Shown piece by piece: positions 1 through 24,267 of a stretch of DNA of 64,000 bases. Every line of letters starts with the position of its first letter. Position 1 is the first letter of the stretch. Position numbers and translations under genes: made by a program. The stretch comes from Symbiodinium natans (lineage: Eukaryota > Sar > Dinophyceae > Suessiales > Symbiodiniaceae), in the NCBI GenBank assembly GCA_905221605.1, contig CAJNDS010002121.1, forward strand, positions 271,501 to 335,500. Reading direction: 5' to 3'. The notes beneath the pieces are model-generated. The model had not been told where the DNA came from. It did no database searches and saw only the letters and a program-made list of their open reading frames with translations.

Positions 1-266
1 GACCCAAAACCCTAAAACTGACAAGTTTAGGGTTAAGGGTTTAGGGTTTAGAGTTAGCAGAACATAAAGGCGCATTGGTCGGGGGAGGGGGGGGGGGGGT
101 GACGGGACCTCATAAGTGTACATGGTCTTGGGCACGTGAGTGAACGGGGGTTTGGCTTGTAAGTGGACCCTCGACACCCCTCTGAAGACCCCCTTCGAGC
201 CTAACAATGGAGATGTTACAGGGTTTAGGGTTTAGGGCTTAGGGTTTAGGGTTTAGGGTTTAGGGT

Positions 267-390
267 GGGTGGCAACAAACCCTCAAAGGGACATGTTGGG
301 TGGCAAATCATCAACCCCGAAAGGCTCCGTTGGGTGGCAAACACGCAAAGAGATCTTGGGTGGCAGGCCCACAACCCGCAAAGGGCAGGG
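267..390. repeat. Degenerate tandem repeat, TTGGGTGGCAA units
   Basis: Four imperfect units of about 27-36 bases, each starting (T)TGGGTGGCA and ending near CAAAGG, attached to a TTTAGGG block. Confidence 0.6.
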
Positions 391-488
391 CTTTCGAGGC
401 ACCGTGCTGAACAACCCTAAACCCTAAAGCCCCCCCCAAGACCTTGTGGTCATACCCCTTGAACTTTGATGGACGCCACAGCTTTCAG

Positions 489-12679
<12,191 letters not shown>

Positions 12680-14320
12680 CAGAGCAACGCGCTCGGATGG
12701 CCGAGGTTGTGGTTTAGGGTTTGGCTTCTATTTGGTTTCTTAGGGTTTAGGGTTTAGGGTTTAGGGTTTAGGGTTTAGGGGTTAGGGTCCAGGGTTTCGG
12801 GTGTTAGGTTGAAGGGCTTTAGGGTCTTGGGGCTTTAGGACTTAGAGTCTAAGGTCCTGGATATTGGCGTCTCAGGGTTTGAGGGATTCTAACGGGGCCA
12901 TCTTTGGCGGGTAGTGAGGATTTGTGGACAAGATATATAAGGAAAGCCTAGGGGTAGAGGGTGCAGCAGCAGGAATAGCCCTGAAGCAACCGTAAATATG
13001 CTCCCACAAGCTCTAGCTGATAAGTCCTGCACTGAACTCTAGAAGCTCCTGAACTTCGCCAGAAACCCGACAGGTCACGACCCCAAGCCGCCAAAACCCT
13101 AAAACCGCAAAACCCGTAAAACACTTAGCAGCCCTAAAGCCCCGAAACACGGGTCTAGTCGGGCCTTGTTGTTTCAATATCCCTAAATCCTAAACCCTAA
13201 GCCCCTAAACCCCTGAACCCCTGAACCCCTGAACCCCTCAACCCCTCAACCCCTCAACCCCTAAACCCCTAAACCCCTAAACCCCTAAACCCCTAAACCC
13301 CTAAACCCCTAAACCCCTAAACCCCTAAACCCCTAAACCCCTAAACCCCTAAACCCCTAAACCCCAAGCCCCAAACCAAGAACAGCCAGAGTGCCCCGAT
13401 CTGGCTAGCGGGGTTCCAATTCCAAGTTTCCGAACTGTATGAGACACGTCATTGTTGATATTTCTGCAAAAGCATCTCCCCCCCCCCCCCCCCATCCCCA
13501 AAGCATCCCAAACCCTAGAGAACCCATAGAACAAATCGAAAAATGTCTTAAATCTTATGGAACCTCCAGGCCCCTCAACTACCCTAAGCCTCCCGAAGGC
13601 CCTAAAGCCCTAAGGCCTGAACGCCCGAAACCCCATGTAGCCCTATTAAGGTCCCTAACCTGCCAGACCTTGAGAAATGACCCAAATAAACAACCCATAG
13701 AACCTACTACCTACGAAACCCTAAACCCTCAACCCTAGACCCTAAACCCCAAACCCCAGACCCCAGACCCCAAACCCCAAACCCCGAACCCCAAACCCTA
13801 AACCCAACCCCCCCCCCCCCAATAACCCGAGCGGTCCGACTCAAGGTTGCCCCCCCGGCACTGATCTCCGCGCTGCTGCTGGCAGCTGACCGTGCTTTAG
13901 GGTTTAGGGAAAAGGGTCTAGGGTTTCGGGTTTAGGGTTTAGGGTTTGCTACATAGGGTTCTATACCTGAAAGTTTAGGCCCTTTAAGTGTACGGTTTTG
14001 GGGGGTTTTAGGGTTTCAGGGTTTGGGGGTTTTGGGTTTGGGGTTTTAGGGGTTTAGGGGTTTTTGGGTTTTGGGGTTTTATGATTTTAGGGGTTTAGGG
14101 CTAAAAGTGTCGGGGTTCGGGTTTGGGGTATAGGGCTTAGCAGAGTTGGAAGTTTCGTGGCTTTGGGTTTGACGGTTCTTTGGAGGCTACAGGGTTTACA
14201 GGGACATAATAGGTTTTACAGGGGTATTATGGGGAGATTATAGGGGTTATTGGGATATTATAGGGTTTATCGGGATATTGCAGGGTTTAGAGGGCTTACG
14301 AGTACCCTAAGTGCGTTCAG
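12680..14320. other. Intergenic region, repeat-rich
   Basis: No supported exon. Contains heptamer blocks, a large CCCCTAAA-variant block (13190-13367), a poly-C run near 13480 and degenerate GGGTTT repeats near 13990-14300. Confidence 0.6.
13190..13367. repeat. Variant block CCCCTAAA (8-mer)
   Basis: About twenty tandem 8-base units with an extra C, with CCCCTGAA and CCCCTCAA sub-runs at the start. Confidence 0.9.
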
Positions 14321-16982
14321 CTGGGACCACGAGCAGATCTGTGCCGTGCGCTTCGCCAGTTGCTTCTGGGGCTAGGGGGTTACGGGCTACAAGGAGCCTT
14401 GCCTCCCCTGCCCCCTTACTATACTAGGTATGGATTTGGTGTTTTTGTTGTTTTTTTTCCATTTCCCTTATGGTTTAATGTGGTGCCCTAGTTGTAAATA
14501 ATTTTGGGGACTGTTGACATCGACACCTAGCAGAAACAACTTCTATCGTAGGGGGACTTCGAACCTGAGTCATTATGCTACATAGAACAGAACTTCGAAC
14601 CCATTTTGTACACTCCACTTATCTCTCTAGGGTTTATGCAGTAGGGTTTGGGGTTATGTCTGTGGCTGGGGGAAGGGTGGGCCTAAACCCTAAACCTGGA
14701 CCCTGCAGCACATTGCACCTTAACCAAACTAGACCCGTCCTTCTGACCCTTCATGGGGGTCCTTGCAAGCCCTAAACCCTAAACCTCAACGGAGGAACAC
14801 CAGGCAACAGTCACCTGATCTGGCAACTTCAATCGCTGATAGCTTGTTTGCCTTATGGCATCCTTCGTGTCTATCTCTAAAGCTACCTCCGAAACAGGTC
14901 TAGTCACTTCAGTATACATTTAAATCTGTGTCTGGAACAAGTTAAGCCCTAAACCTTAAACTCTGAATCCTAAATCCTCTTTCCTCAGCCCTACCCTAGA
15001 AAGGTTAAGGAGAGGAGCACCCGGAACTCCCCCATCCCTGACAACTGGAAGTGGCGCACTTCAGAACAGCAAGAACGCCTGAACAGGGAGCGAGTGGAAG
15101 TCAAAGTCCCGTCGCCGATGGACTCCCTAAGGTTCTGGTTTAGGGTTTAGGGTTTAGGGTTTAGGGTTTAGGGTTTAGGGTTTGGGGTTTGGGGTTTAGG
15201 GTTTCTAGGGTTTGTAGTGTTTCGAGGGCTTCTAGGGTTTCTAGCATTCTGCTTCGACATAGACATGTCACCACGTGCACATAATTCCATGATGATGTAC
15301 CACATGATCTCTACACCCCATGTGTGGTGCGGTTCCCTCAGGCTCCATGTACGTAAATAAGAACACAATACTTGGGATTGAACGGACTTGCTATAAGGGA
15401 CTGTGGGACCCAAGTAAATAATCTTAAGCCACCCTCAACCCTAAAACCGAAACCCTAAACCCTAAGCCCTAAACCCTAAACCCTAAACCCTAAACCCTAA
15501 ACCCTAAACCCTAAGCCCTAAGCCCTAAGCCCTAAGCCCTAAACCCTAAGCTTGACGGCAGCCACTCCACCTTTTCCGAGACGTTTTGAGCGCGAAGACG
15601 TCGATGCACACCGAAGGGGGCTGAAGAAGCAGTCCATGCTGCGACCCAACTGTCCTCCCCTAACAGCAGGTTGTTTTCTTTGTGGTACTTTACTATAACT
15701 TTAGATCCTTACCTTTTTGGGGTTTATTGGGTTTCTTATTAAGGCAGCCAAAAATTTGATTTATAGCTACCCTCCTGAGTGCAGCCAAGTTTTTGACCTC
15801 AATAGGGATCCTAAACCCTAAGCTCTAAACCCTAAGCCCTACTAACCCTGGGGGTTTTACCAGATGTGCCGTTTGTTTCTTCGGTTGTGCAGGCTGGTGT
15901 AGCTGTTGAACCTGAAGCCCAACCCCCGTGGGTTTATAGGGTTAAGGGTTTAGGGTGGACCTTCAATCCCTAAACACTATCATGAAGCGCCAAGTAGCGG
16001 TAAAACCCTAGGGTTAATAGGGTTTAGGGTACCCGAACAAAGGGCGACTTGACCATAAACCCTAAACCCTAAACCCTAAACCCTAAACCCTGACTAGGGA
16101 ATGGCTGCACCTTTTGGCCCGCTGTGGGCTCCGGGTTCTCCTACACGAGCAGCCAATACCCCTTATAGCATGGATACTGGGCCAGCCAGAATAAACACGT
16201 CCCTAATGCCCGTAAACCATAAACCCTAAACCCGCAACCCTAAACCCTAAACCCTAAACCCCGGCTCTCGGCAGCAGCCCCTCCCCCACACATGGGGTCT
16301 GAGGCGGAGTCCGGACGAACCCTGCCTTCTCCTTCGAAAAGCCCGTAGGCTTGTAACTTTGGGCTACAGCTCCCTTATTTTGAGTTTAGGGTTTAGGGTT
16401 TAGGGTTTAGGGTTTAGGGTTTAGGGTATCTTTCACTACGAACCCTACGCCCCAAGCCCGAAGCCAAACCTATACCGCGCTGAAGTGGACCTCAAGACGT
16501 TTGGAGATGAGAAGTAGAAGGGCTGAGGGCCTATGCCCTAGCAAGGGTTTAGGGTTTAGGGTTTAGGGTTTAGGGTTTAGGGTTTAGGGTTGAGACCCCA
16601 AACCCGTGAGCCCTCAACCCCCCACTATGCGCCGAATGCTTGGGGCAAAACCAAAAGTTTTCTGTACCAATCTCCCCAAACCCTAAACCCCATACCCTAA
16701 ACCCCTTGTTCACCCGAAATATCGGTTTAGCATTTCGGGCTTATGTACACCGGAGAGACCCTCAACCCTAAAACCTCTAGGCTCAGAACTCTACTATGCA
16801 CACATAGATTCTACATCAAAAGCCCGCAAAAAGAAGAGGAAACACAAACATAAATATATAATGTAAACTCAAAAATGCCTTTCCAGCAGCCCCAGAAACG
16901 CAACGATAGGTCCTCCTCTGGATCCCACGGCACCCGCCTCACCACGGCCTACAGCCTGCAGACGCCGCTGACTCGCTCAGAG
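14321..16982 (+). CDS. Unidentified multi-exon gene (disordered, basic protein)
   Basis: I do not recognise the product. Supported exons: 14321-14371 (WDHEQICAVRFASCFW), 15010-15131 (starts ERSTRNSPIPDNWKW, ends VEVKVPSPMDSL, donor GT), 15551-15669 (TPPFPRRFEREDVDAHRRG), 16275-16345 (PPPHMGSEAESGRTLPSPSK), 16457-16505 (KPNLYRAEVDLKTFG) and 16887-16982 (QPQKRNDRSSSGSHGTR, donor GAG|GT). Phases agree at 15131/15551 (2), 15669/16275 (1), 16345/16457 (2) and 16505/16887 (0, needing a GA donor). The composition is rich in Pro, Ser, Arg and Lys with no recognised domain. Start and stop codons are not identified, and heptamer blocks lie in the introns. What is seen is a run of in-phase open segments; that they form one gene is inference. 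Confidence 0.45.
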
Positions 16983-18157
16983 GTTTTGGAGCATCCCGGA
17001 GCTTTATAGAGGAAGAAGGGTGTAGGTAGGGTTCAGGGTTTAGGGTTTAGGGGTTTAGAGGTTAGGGTTTAGCGGTTTAGGGGTTTAGGGGTTTAGGGTT
17101 TAGGATTTTAGGGCTGTTGGCGTTATAGTCGTTTTAGGGTTCAGGTTTACATAAGGGTTTGGGTGTAGGGTTTAGGGTTTAGCGTCCTAGGGTCCTGGGG
17201 TTTAGGGCTCATCAGGGTTTATAAGGCTTTCGAGTTTAATTATAAGGGTTTAGGGTCCTAGGGTTTTGGGTTTCAGGGTCCTGGGGTTTAGGGCTCGGGT
17301 TCCTATAGGGTCTTATAGGCTCGTAGGGTTAAGGGTGCAGGGGTGGCAGGGCAGGGTTGGGTGGGGGGGGGGGGGGGGGGGGGGGTGGTAAACCCTAAGC
17401 CCCAGACCCCAAGCCTCTTCTTATGGCCGCTTGGTGTTGAGTTTAGGTTTGTGGGCTATTGTGGGCTGAGGGGGTGTTGATGGTTTTCGGAGTTCAGCGG
17501 TCTACGTAGACGCTTGAAATGGTCGTAATGGCTAGCGGCTAGCGCTTTGAGTAGGACTTTGAGTAGGATTTCGGGCAGGAAAATCTCGACAAAGGGATCC
17601 ACATTTAGAATGTAACCCCCGAGAAGCCTGAACTAAAGGGTCTGTGGAAGGGGTGTCGGTTTAGGGTCTTGGGGCTTCGGGTTTAGGGCTTAGGGCTTGG
17701 GAATTAGAGTTTAAGGTTTATAGGGTGTAGGGTTTAGCGTTCAGCACCCCTGGCACGCAATCAGGGGCTTCTGCGTTCCACTAGACTTACTACGCTGTCC
17801 GCTGCATCGCTACAAGGGGGCGCGGCGGGGAAGCAAAAGAGGATCTTGGCGTGGGTCTATACAGTCGTTTGCTTGGATTGGGGATCACCTTACGGGCCGA
17901 ACGAACATGAAGTGATGGTTTTCTTTCCCTAAGCCCTAACCCCTAAACCCCAAACCTTTTAACTTCCCGAAGCTGAACCCTAAACTGTAAACCCCTAAGC
18001 TCTAGATTCAAACCTACACACGCAAAGATTTGCACAATATACATATGTATATAAATATGTATATTAATTATCAATATGAAGAATATCATGTATATAGTGT
18101 ACTTGTCAGTATGAAGACAGCTGCACAGTGTACATCTACATGTATAAAATTCAAACA

Positions 18158-18221
18158 TATGGATAGATAGGTAGGTGGATAGATAGACAGATAAATAGAT
18201 AAATAGATAGATAGATAGATA
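18158..18221. repeat. GATA/GATAGATA microsatellite
   Basis: Imperfect GATA repeats with GGTA and CAGA variants. Confidence 0.9.
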
Positions 18222-18639
18222 TGGAGATGGATATAGGGTTCAGGCCTGGCTTGCCCTTCCCCCCGCCCTAGCATCCCGCCACCCCGCTTGTGGATGGTGG
18301 TTGGGCTAGGATGTAGAGTGTAGGAGTTTGGGGTTGCCGCCATCCTCTCCGCCCATGTGGATGGTGGTTGAGGTTTAAGGTTGAAAAGTTGCGGGGTCTC
18401 CGGGTTTAGGCGTGTAGGGTTGCCCGTCCCCTCTCCTGTGGCTAGTGGGCAGAGGTTACGAGTTCAGGGTTTAGAGGTTTCGGGTTTGGGGAAGCCCTAA
18501 TGTTGGACCTGCTTTAATAAGTTACCCCCCCCCCCCCAACAGTCGCGAGCCTGAATAAAGAAAGACCCCAAACAGTCGGGGGGGGGGGGGGGGGGGGGGG
18601 GGTCCGGGCCTCCCTAAGCTACCCCGCGACCCTGGAAAG

Positions 18640-19300
18640 GTCGAGGCTTCAGGCTTCAAGTATCCCTTCTTCTCGAGAAAGCTTATGCCTTCCTGAAAAC
18701 CGAAGGACTGAGCCCCGGGCCCCGGGAGACTTGCATTATAGCGGGCCCCCAAACAAAGGTATTAAAGTGTGTCCGGAGGCCTCCGTAAGGTACCCCCTTT
18801 CCGGATATGATTCGCCTATGGAATCATCTAGTTTTAAGTAAGGAATTTATAAAGAAAAGGCGCCCTGAAAAAAGAAGATTGTCGGAGATCCTGGACAGGT
18901 CGAGGAGGGCTTCAAGTATCCCTCCTTCTCGAGAAAGCTTATGCCTTCCTGAAAACCGAAGGACTGAGCCCCTGGCCCCGGGAGACTTGCATTATAGCGG
19001 GCCCCCAAACAAAGGTATTAAAGTGTGTCCGGAGGCCTCCGTAAGGTACCCCCTTTCCGGATATGATTCGCCTATGGAATCATCTAGTTTTAAGTAAGGA
19101 ATTTATAAAGAAAAGGCGCCCTGAAAAAAGAAGATTGTCGGAGATCCTGGACAGGTCGAGGCTTCAGGCTTCAAGTATCTCTCTTTCTCGAGAAGCTTAT
19201 GCCTTCCTGACACCCTCAAAAAAACAGGCCCGGCCCGAAATCTTTTCATTATAGCGGACCCCCAAAACAAAGGGTCCAGATCCTGAATAGCCGGAAAACT
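18640..19300. repeat. 256-base tandem repeat, about 2.5 copies
   Basis: Units begin near 18640, 18896 and 19152. Each full unit holds CTTCTCGAGAAAGCTTATGC, TTGCATTATAGCGGGCCCCC and AAGGCGCCCTGAAAAAAGAA. The open frames inside are repeats of each other and not gene-like. Confidence 0.85.
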
Positions 19301-19476
19301 TTTCATAATAGCGTCCCCCTAGAATATTGCGGGTGCAACATTAAACCCTAGCCGAATACCCCGGGTGTAGGGTTTAAGATTCCCTTTCCCTAGAGCCCTA
19401 AACCTGAAAAACCCTTTGAGGGCCTAACAGGGCCACAGCGAGAAACAAACAAGGGTTTCGTCTCGAGTTGTTCCTA

Positions 19477-19616
19477 CTGGTGCTTAGTAGGGAATGAAGG
19501 AGGTAGGTGTAGCCGTTTAGCCTAAACCCTGAACCCGAAACCCTTTGTTTCCCCTATATATACACCCTATAAGGGATTACATGGGGTACCTTATTCCCTC
19601 GTTCCCTACTCTAAGA
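19477..19616. mobile_element. Inverted-repeat element, family D
   Basis: TTAGTAGGGAATGAAGGAGG at left and CCTTATTCCCTCGTTCCCTA at right, TATATATACCCTATAAGGGA within. A related copy lies at 2199-2278. Confidence 0.6.
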
Positions 19617-21528
19617 TCCCTTAAGATTGTCTTGAGTCTGTAGGCGCCAGTGCGTGGAATCTTTGAGCACCCCTAAACCCTGATCATCACCTGTCCCACA
19701 CCCCTTGTTGTTTAGGGCTTAATCAAGCTGAGTGTGCGGCTGAGGCCAAAATCTGTTTTACCTTGTACCTTTACTTATCGCTGATGCCCCTGAACCCTCA
19801 ACCATAACCCCATGTAAGAGGGCTCAGGGTCTTCAACCGCACACAAACTTGCACAACGACCTTCTGCTGGGCATCCTAGACATTCTATGCGTGCTTGGGT
19901 TCCAGCGTTATTATCTTGTTTCCTAGTACACTTTACACTTTTTCGGATACTATAACCCCCTATAGAACTGAAAGTGTACACTTTGAGGGCTCATGAACTC
20001 AGCAACTGAGGTTTTAACAATCGGATTCAGAGTCCACTGTCCAGTTTAGGGTTCGGGGCCTCCCGTGGTTTCATGTTATTACGCCCGCATAGAAGAAAAG
20101 TTTGGCCACTGGGACTTTTGGCCTTAATGGAACACCTAAACGAGAAAAACCCTAAACCCTAATGAACCCTACTAGCAATGAAGTCTACGACTTTGGGCCA
20201 TGATGCGGGAGTGCTGCCCAGAATGCGAGGAAACCCTATGTGCCCTAAACCCAAACCCGCCATACAAGTCACAATCAGTCAGGGTCAAGCTTGCAAGCTC
20301 CAGTTCTATGCTCAAGATTCGGGATCTCACAGCGCAAAAAACCTGAAACTGCAGCATCGGTTCAAGGTAGAGTGCGAGGCACTCGGCCACGCTGCTGTAG
20401 CAGCAGCGGGTAGAATAGGGGCCCTCCTGTTTCAGGGATGTCAGGTTCACGAGCCCGCCGCTATAGCATGGCGCATCATTTGCATGGCATGAACCTTCAC
20501 AAGACTCTTGCCTATGCTGTGTTGCCGCAGTTCACCCAGGACTTAGAAACCTTGTAGCTTGCAGTGTGCACGGAGCTTAGGGTTCAGGATATGAAAAAAA
20601 ATCTATGTGCTGCTCGTAACCTTGGGGTTTAGGGTTTAGGGTTTAGGGTTTAGGGTTTGATATTGGTAGTGACTCATATCACCGCATCTATTAAGGGCCC
20701 TGGGAGGGGTGTGGGGCAACGCTTCGCCTCATCCGACCACTTCCCAAGCAGAGGAGGCACGGGCGGTTCAGGATCGGTTTAGGGTTGGGGGGGGGGGGGG
20801 GGTTGCTCTAAACCCTGAACCCTATATAAACCCTAAGCCCTAAACCCTAATCCCTAAACTCCCTAAACACTAGCCCTGTTTTAAAGGTTCCTGCGTTTAG
20901 GGCACTCTGACAGGGACTCTGTTTAAACTAAAGGAGTGCCGGGCACGTAGGTCGAGGTTTTTTTTTGCGTGCCCCAGGCCCTAATCCTCAGACCTACAGA
21001 CTTTAGGGTTTAGGGGTTTAGGGTCAAGGTTTCGGGTTTAAGGTCCCCCCTGCCACCTCAACAAAAACTCCAGTTCTGGACCCCCAGATATCCGGCAACC
21101 CTAAACCCTAAACCCTGATATCGAGGCCCAGAACCCTAGATCTCTCTCAGCCCTAAACCCACGCCTCCGACGCTCAACACCCTGAACTCCCGAATCCTCC
21201 AACCACTCAACCCGAACCCAAATCCCGAAATCCCACATTCACATAAACAAACATAAGAGTAATAGCGGTAATGCAGAAATACGAATAACGATCAATAATT
21301 ACGATAGTGATAGTCACATGATAAACATGATAGCAATAATATCAGTAATAACAATAGTAACAAAAACATCAACAATATAGCAATAATCACACTAATAAGA
21401 AGAGAAACATAATAGCAATCATAGCAATAATCACAACCATAATCATAATCATAATCAGAATACTGATAGTAATAATAATTATCATAACAACAAAGATAAC
21501 AATAGTCGCAATCAGAACAAAATAGCTA

Positions 21529-21559
<31 letters not shown>

Positions 21560-21564
21560 AGGTG

Positions 21565-21621
21565 ATGTTTGGCAAGGTCGGTGGCGACATGACGACCGAC
21601 TCCGAGGAGGAGTTGCCTCAC
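21565..21621 (+). CDS. CSNK2B: CK2-beta exon 1 (start codon)
   Basis: ATG follows CTCCAG|GTG. Reads MFGKVGGDMTTDSEEELPH; donor CAC|GTCGTT, phase 0. The N-terminus is family-variable, so it is placed by phase and position. Confidence 0.65.
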
Positions 21622-24229
21622 GTCGTTTTGGGCCCTAAGCCCTAAATCCTAAACCCTAAACCCTAGGCTCAGGGCCTAGGGTTTAGGGTTTAGGGTTTGG
21701 AGTTCTGAGGTACCCTAAACCCTAAACCCTAAACCCTAAACCTTAAACCCTAAACCCTAAACCCTAAATAAAGCATATGGACCCTGAGGGAAGGTTTGGT
21801 GCTGGTCTGCAGTTCTCCAGGACGTCCGAGAAGATCAGGGCCGAGCCCCTAAAGACCCACACTCTTTCAGCCCTGAGCACTCTAAGGGTTTAGGGTTTAG
21901 GGTTTGTTTAGGGTTTAGGGTTTAGGGTTTAGGGTTTAGGGTTTAGGGTTTAGGGTTTAGGGTTTAGGGTCTAGGGTCTAGGGTTTAGGGTTTAGGCGAA
22001 AAGCAAGCAGAGTCGTGGGCGCGTCCAGGACTACTCGGAGATCTCGGGCTCCGATCGCGACGAGGCCACGTGGCAAACCTACAGTTCCGAAGTTTTTGTG
22101 GCCCTAAACCCTAAACCCTAAACCCTAAACCCTAAGCCTGAAACCCGAAACCCGAAAAAACCCTAATTAAGTTCTAAGCCCAAAGGCCCTCCACCCTATA
22201 AACCCTGAACTTCAAGGCCTCAAGGCTTAGAGGGTTTTTGGGCTCGAGGGTTTTTGGGCTTGAGGGTTTAGGGTTTAGGGTTTCGGGTTTCGGATTTGGA
22301 AGTTAAGGCTCCAGGGTTCAGGGTTTTAGGGCCTCAGGGATTTGGAACTTTAGGAGTTCAGGTTTTAAAGGATTTCAGTGTGGGCGCCCACAACGTAACG
22401 ACCGCGCCCCTGGAAAGGAACCAGGTCGAAGCCTACTTGGCGGTTCATGGTACTTATAGGGTTTAGGGTTTAGGGTTTAGGGTTTAGGGTTTAGGGTCAA
22501 GTACTTCTTCGAGACCGAATCCGTAGATTCACAATGCCTGCAACAGCGAAAAGTCCGAAATGCAGCAGATGGGTTGGCGAAAAGTGGTCAGTTACATCCT
22601 CAAATGTTCAGGGCTTTGGGTTGAGTAGATAGTTCGGCCAAGGGACCATTAAGTACTTGGGAACCCCAAACCCTCGATCCTAAACCCTAAAAACCCTTCC
22701 ATTTCAAGTCAAAGTATCTGGACCCTTTGTGCGCGCAGCACGGTGCGCGTGCGAGATTTACCCCCCACTGTAAATGAACCAGGGTTTGGGTCTTAGGGTT
22801 CCAGTTCAGCGGTTTAGGACCAGCCCTACAGTAAACTTGATCCGCCAGTCCCGAAGCCCTAAAACCCTAATTCCCTAAACCGCCCTCCGGTCTAGGGTCT
22901 GGTTTAGTGCTAAACCCTAAACCCTAAACCCTAAACCCTAAACCCTAAACCCTAAACCCTAAACCCTAAACCCTAAACCTTACACCCTAAACCCTAAACC
23001 CTAGACCCTAAACCCTAAACCCTAAACCCTAAACCCTAAACCCTAAACCCCAACTCTAAAATCCCCAACTCTGGCTGCCCTTGTCAGGAGATCACGTGGA
23101 TCGAATGGTTCTGTCATCTCAAGGTGCCTCAGGGTTTCGGGTTTAGGGTTTAGGGTTTAGGGTTTCGGGTTTATTGTTTGGGGTTTAGGGTTTAGGATTC
23201 AGGGTTTCGGGTTTGGGGTTTCGGGTTTCGGGTTTAGGGTTTAGGGTTTAGGGTTTGGGATTTAGGGTTTAGGGTTTGGGGTTTAGGGTTTAGGGTTTGG
23301 GCGTTTTGGGATGGCTGCCTAGAGTAACCTTTCTAGGCTTGGAGGATTTGGGCGTTTTGGGATAGCTGCCTAGAGTAACCTATCTATGCTTGGAGAAAGG
23401 TAGATATACCTAATTGCTTCTGCCACGTCTCCGTTTTCAGAGAAAAATCAAATAAAATACACAACGGTAGAGAACTCGCCAGGCCAGCCTTCAGATCTCT
23501 TTCTCGGAGGGAAAGTGGTTTAGGGCCCTCCTAAGCTTTGGAAAGCAATACGACGCCTTCCTTCTGAAAGCTAACGCCAAAGCCACAACTAAACCTGTAA
23601 ACCCCAAGTGCAAGTCGGCCCAGTTTGTCGTTTTAACCCTAAACCCTAAAGCCCAAACCCCAAACCCTAAACCCTTAGGGAGCTGGAGAATCCATCAATG
23701 TAGGGCTTCAGAAAGCACGTCGCTGCCCTGGGGGGGGGGGCCTCTCAGGGCAACGAGTTCTTTGTGGAGGTGGACGAAGACTACATTCAGGATAGAGGGC
23801 TTAGGGCTGGCTTAGGGTTTAGGGTTTAGGGTTTCGGGCTTCGGGTTTCGGGATTCGAGCTTCTAGTTTCTGTGCCCAAGCCGTATACACCTTATAGACC
23901 CTTTTCCAAAGATCCTATAGAATGAGCCTATATAGAAAGGCCATAGAGAAAGACCCTATAGAAAGACCCTCTAGAAACCTGTATACCCTCTAAACCCTGC
24001 AAACCCTGAAAACGCTTGGTGGGGGGGGGGGGGCTTGGGTCTCAGTGATGAGGCAAGGGTTTGCGGAGTTTAGGGTCTAGGGTTTAAGGGTTTAGGATTT
24101 AGGGTTTAGGGTTTAGGGTTTAGGGTTAAGGTTGTTTGGGGTGTTTCGGGTTTTTGGCATTCCCCCCCCCCCCCGCCCCCCCCCCCCCCGCCGCCCCCCC
24201 CCCTCCCCCCCCGCCCCCGCCCCCCCCCG

Positions 24230-24267
<38 letters not shown>

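Larger units (their letters stand above)
16983..21560. other. Gene-poor, repeat-rich interval
   Basis: No firm exon. A short segment near 17789-17820 (TYYAVRCIAT) and a Cys-rich one near 20200 (MMRECCPECEE) are open but unsupported. Holds degenerate heptamer repeats (17030-17340), a G run (about 17365-17386), a GATA microsatellite, the 256-base tandem repeat, a short inverted-repeat element (19477-19615) and an A/T-rich stretch 21240-21510 before a C run. Confidence 0.5.

Noticed and set aside
18807-19254. Two similar open frames as duplicated genes
   Set aside because: They are the same non-coding 256-base tandem unit read twice.
20178-20492. Opposite-strand open frames of about 100 codons, one with MMRECCPECEE in another frame
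   Set aside because: No supporting splice sites, neighbours or recognised family.
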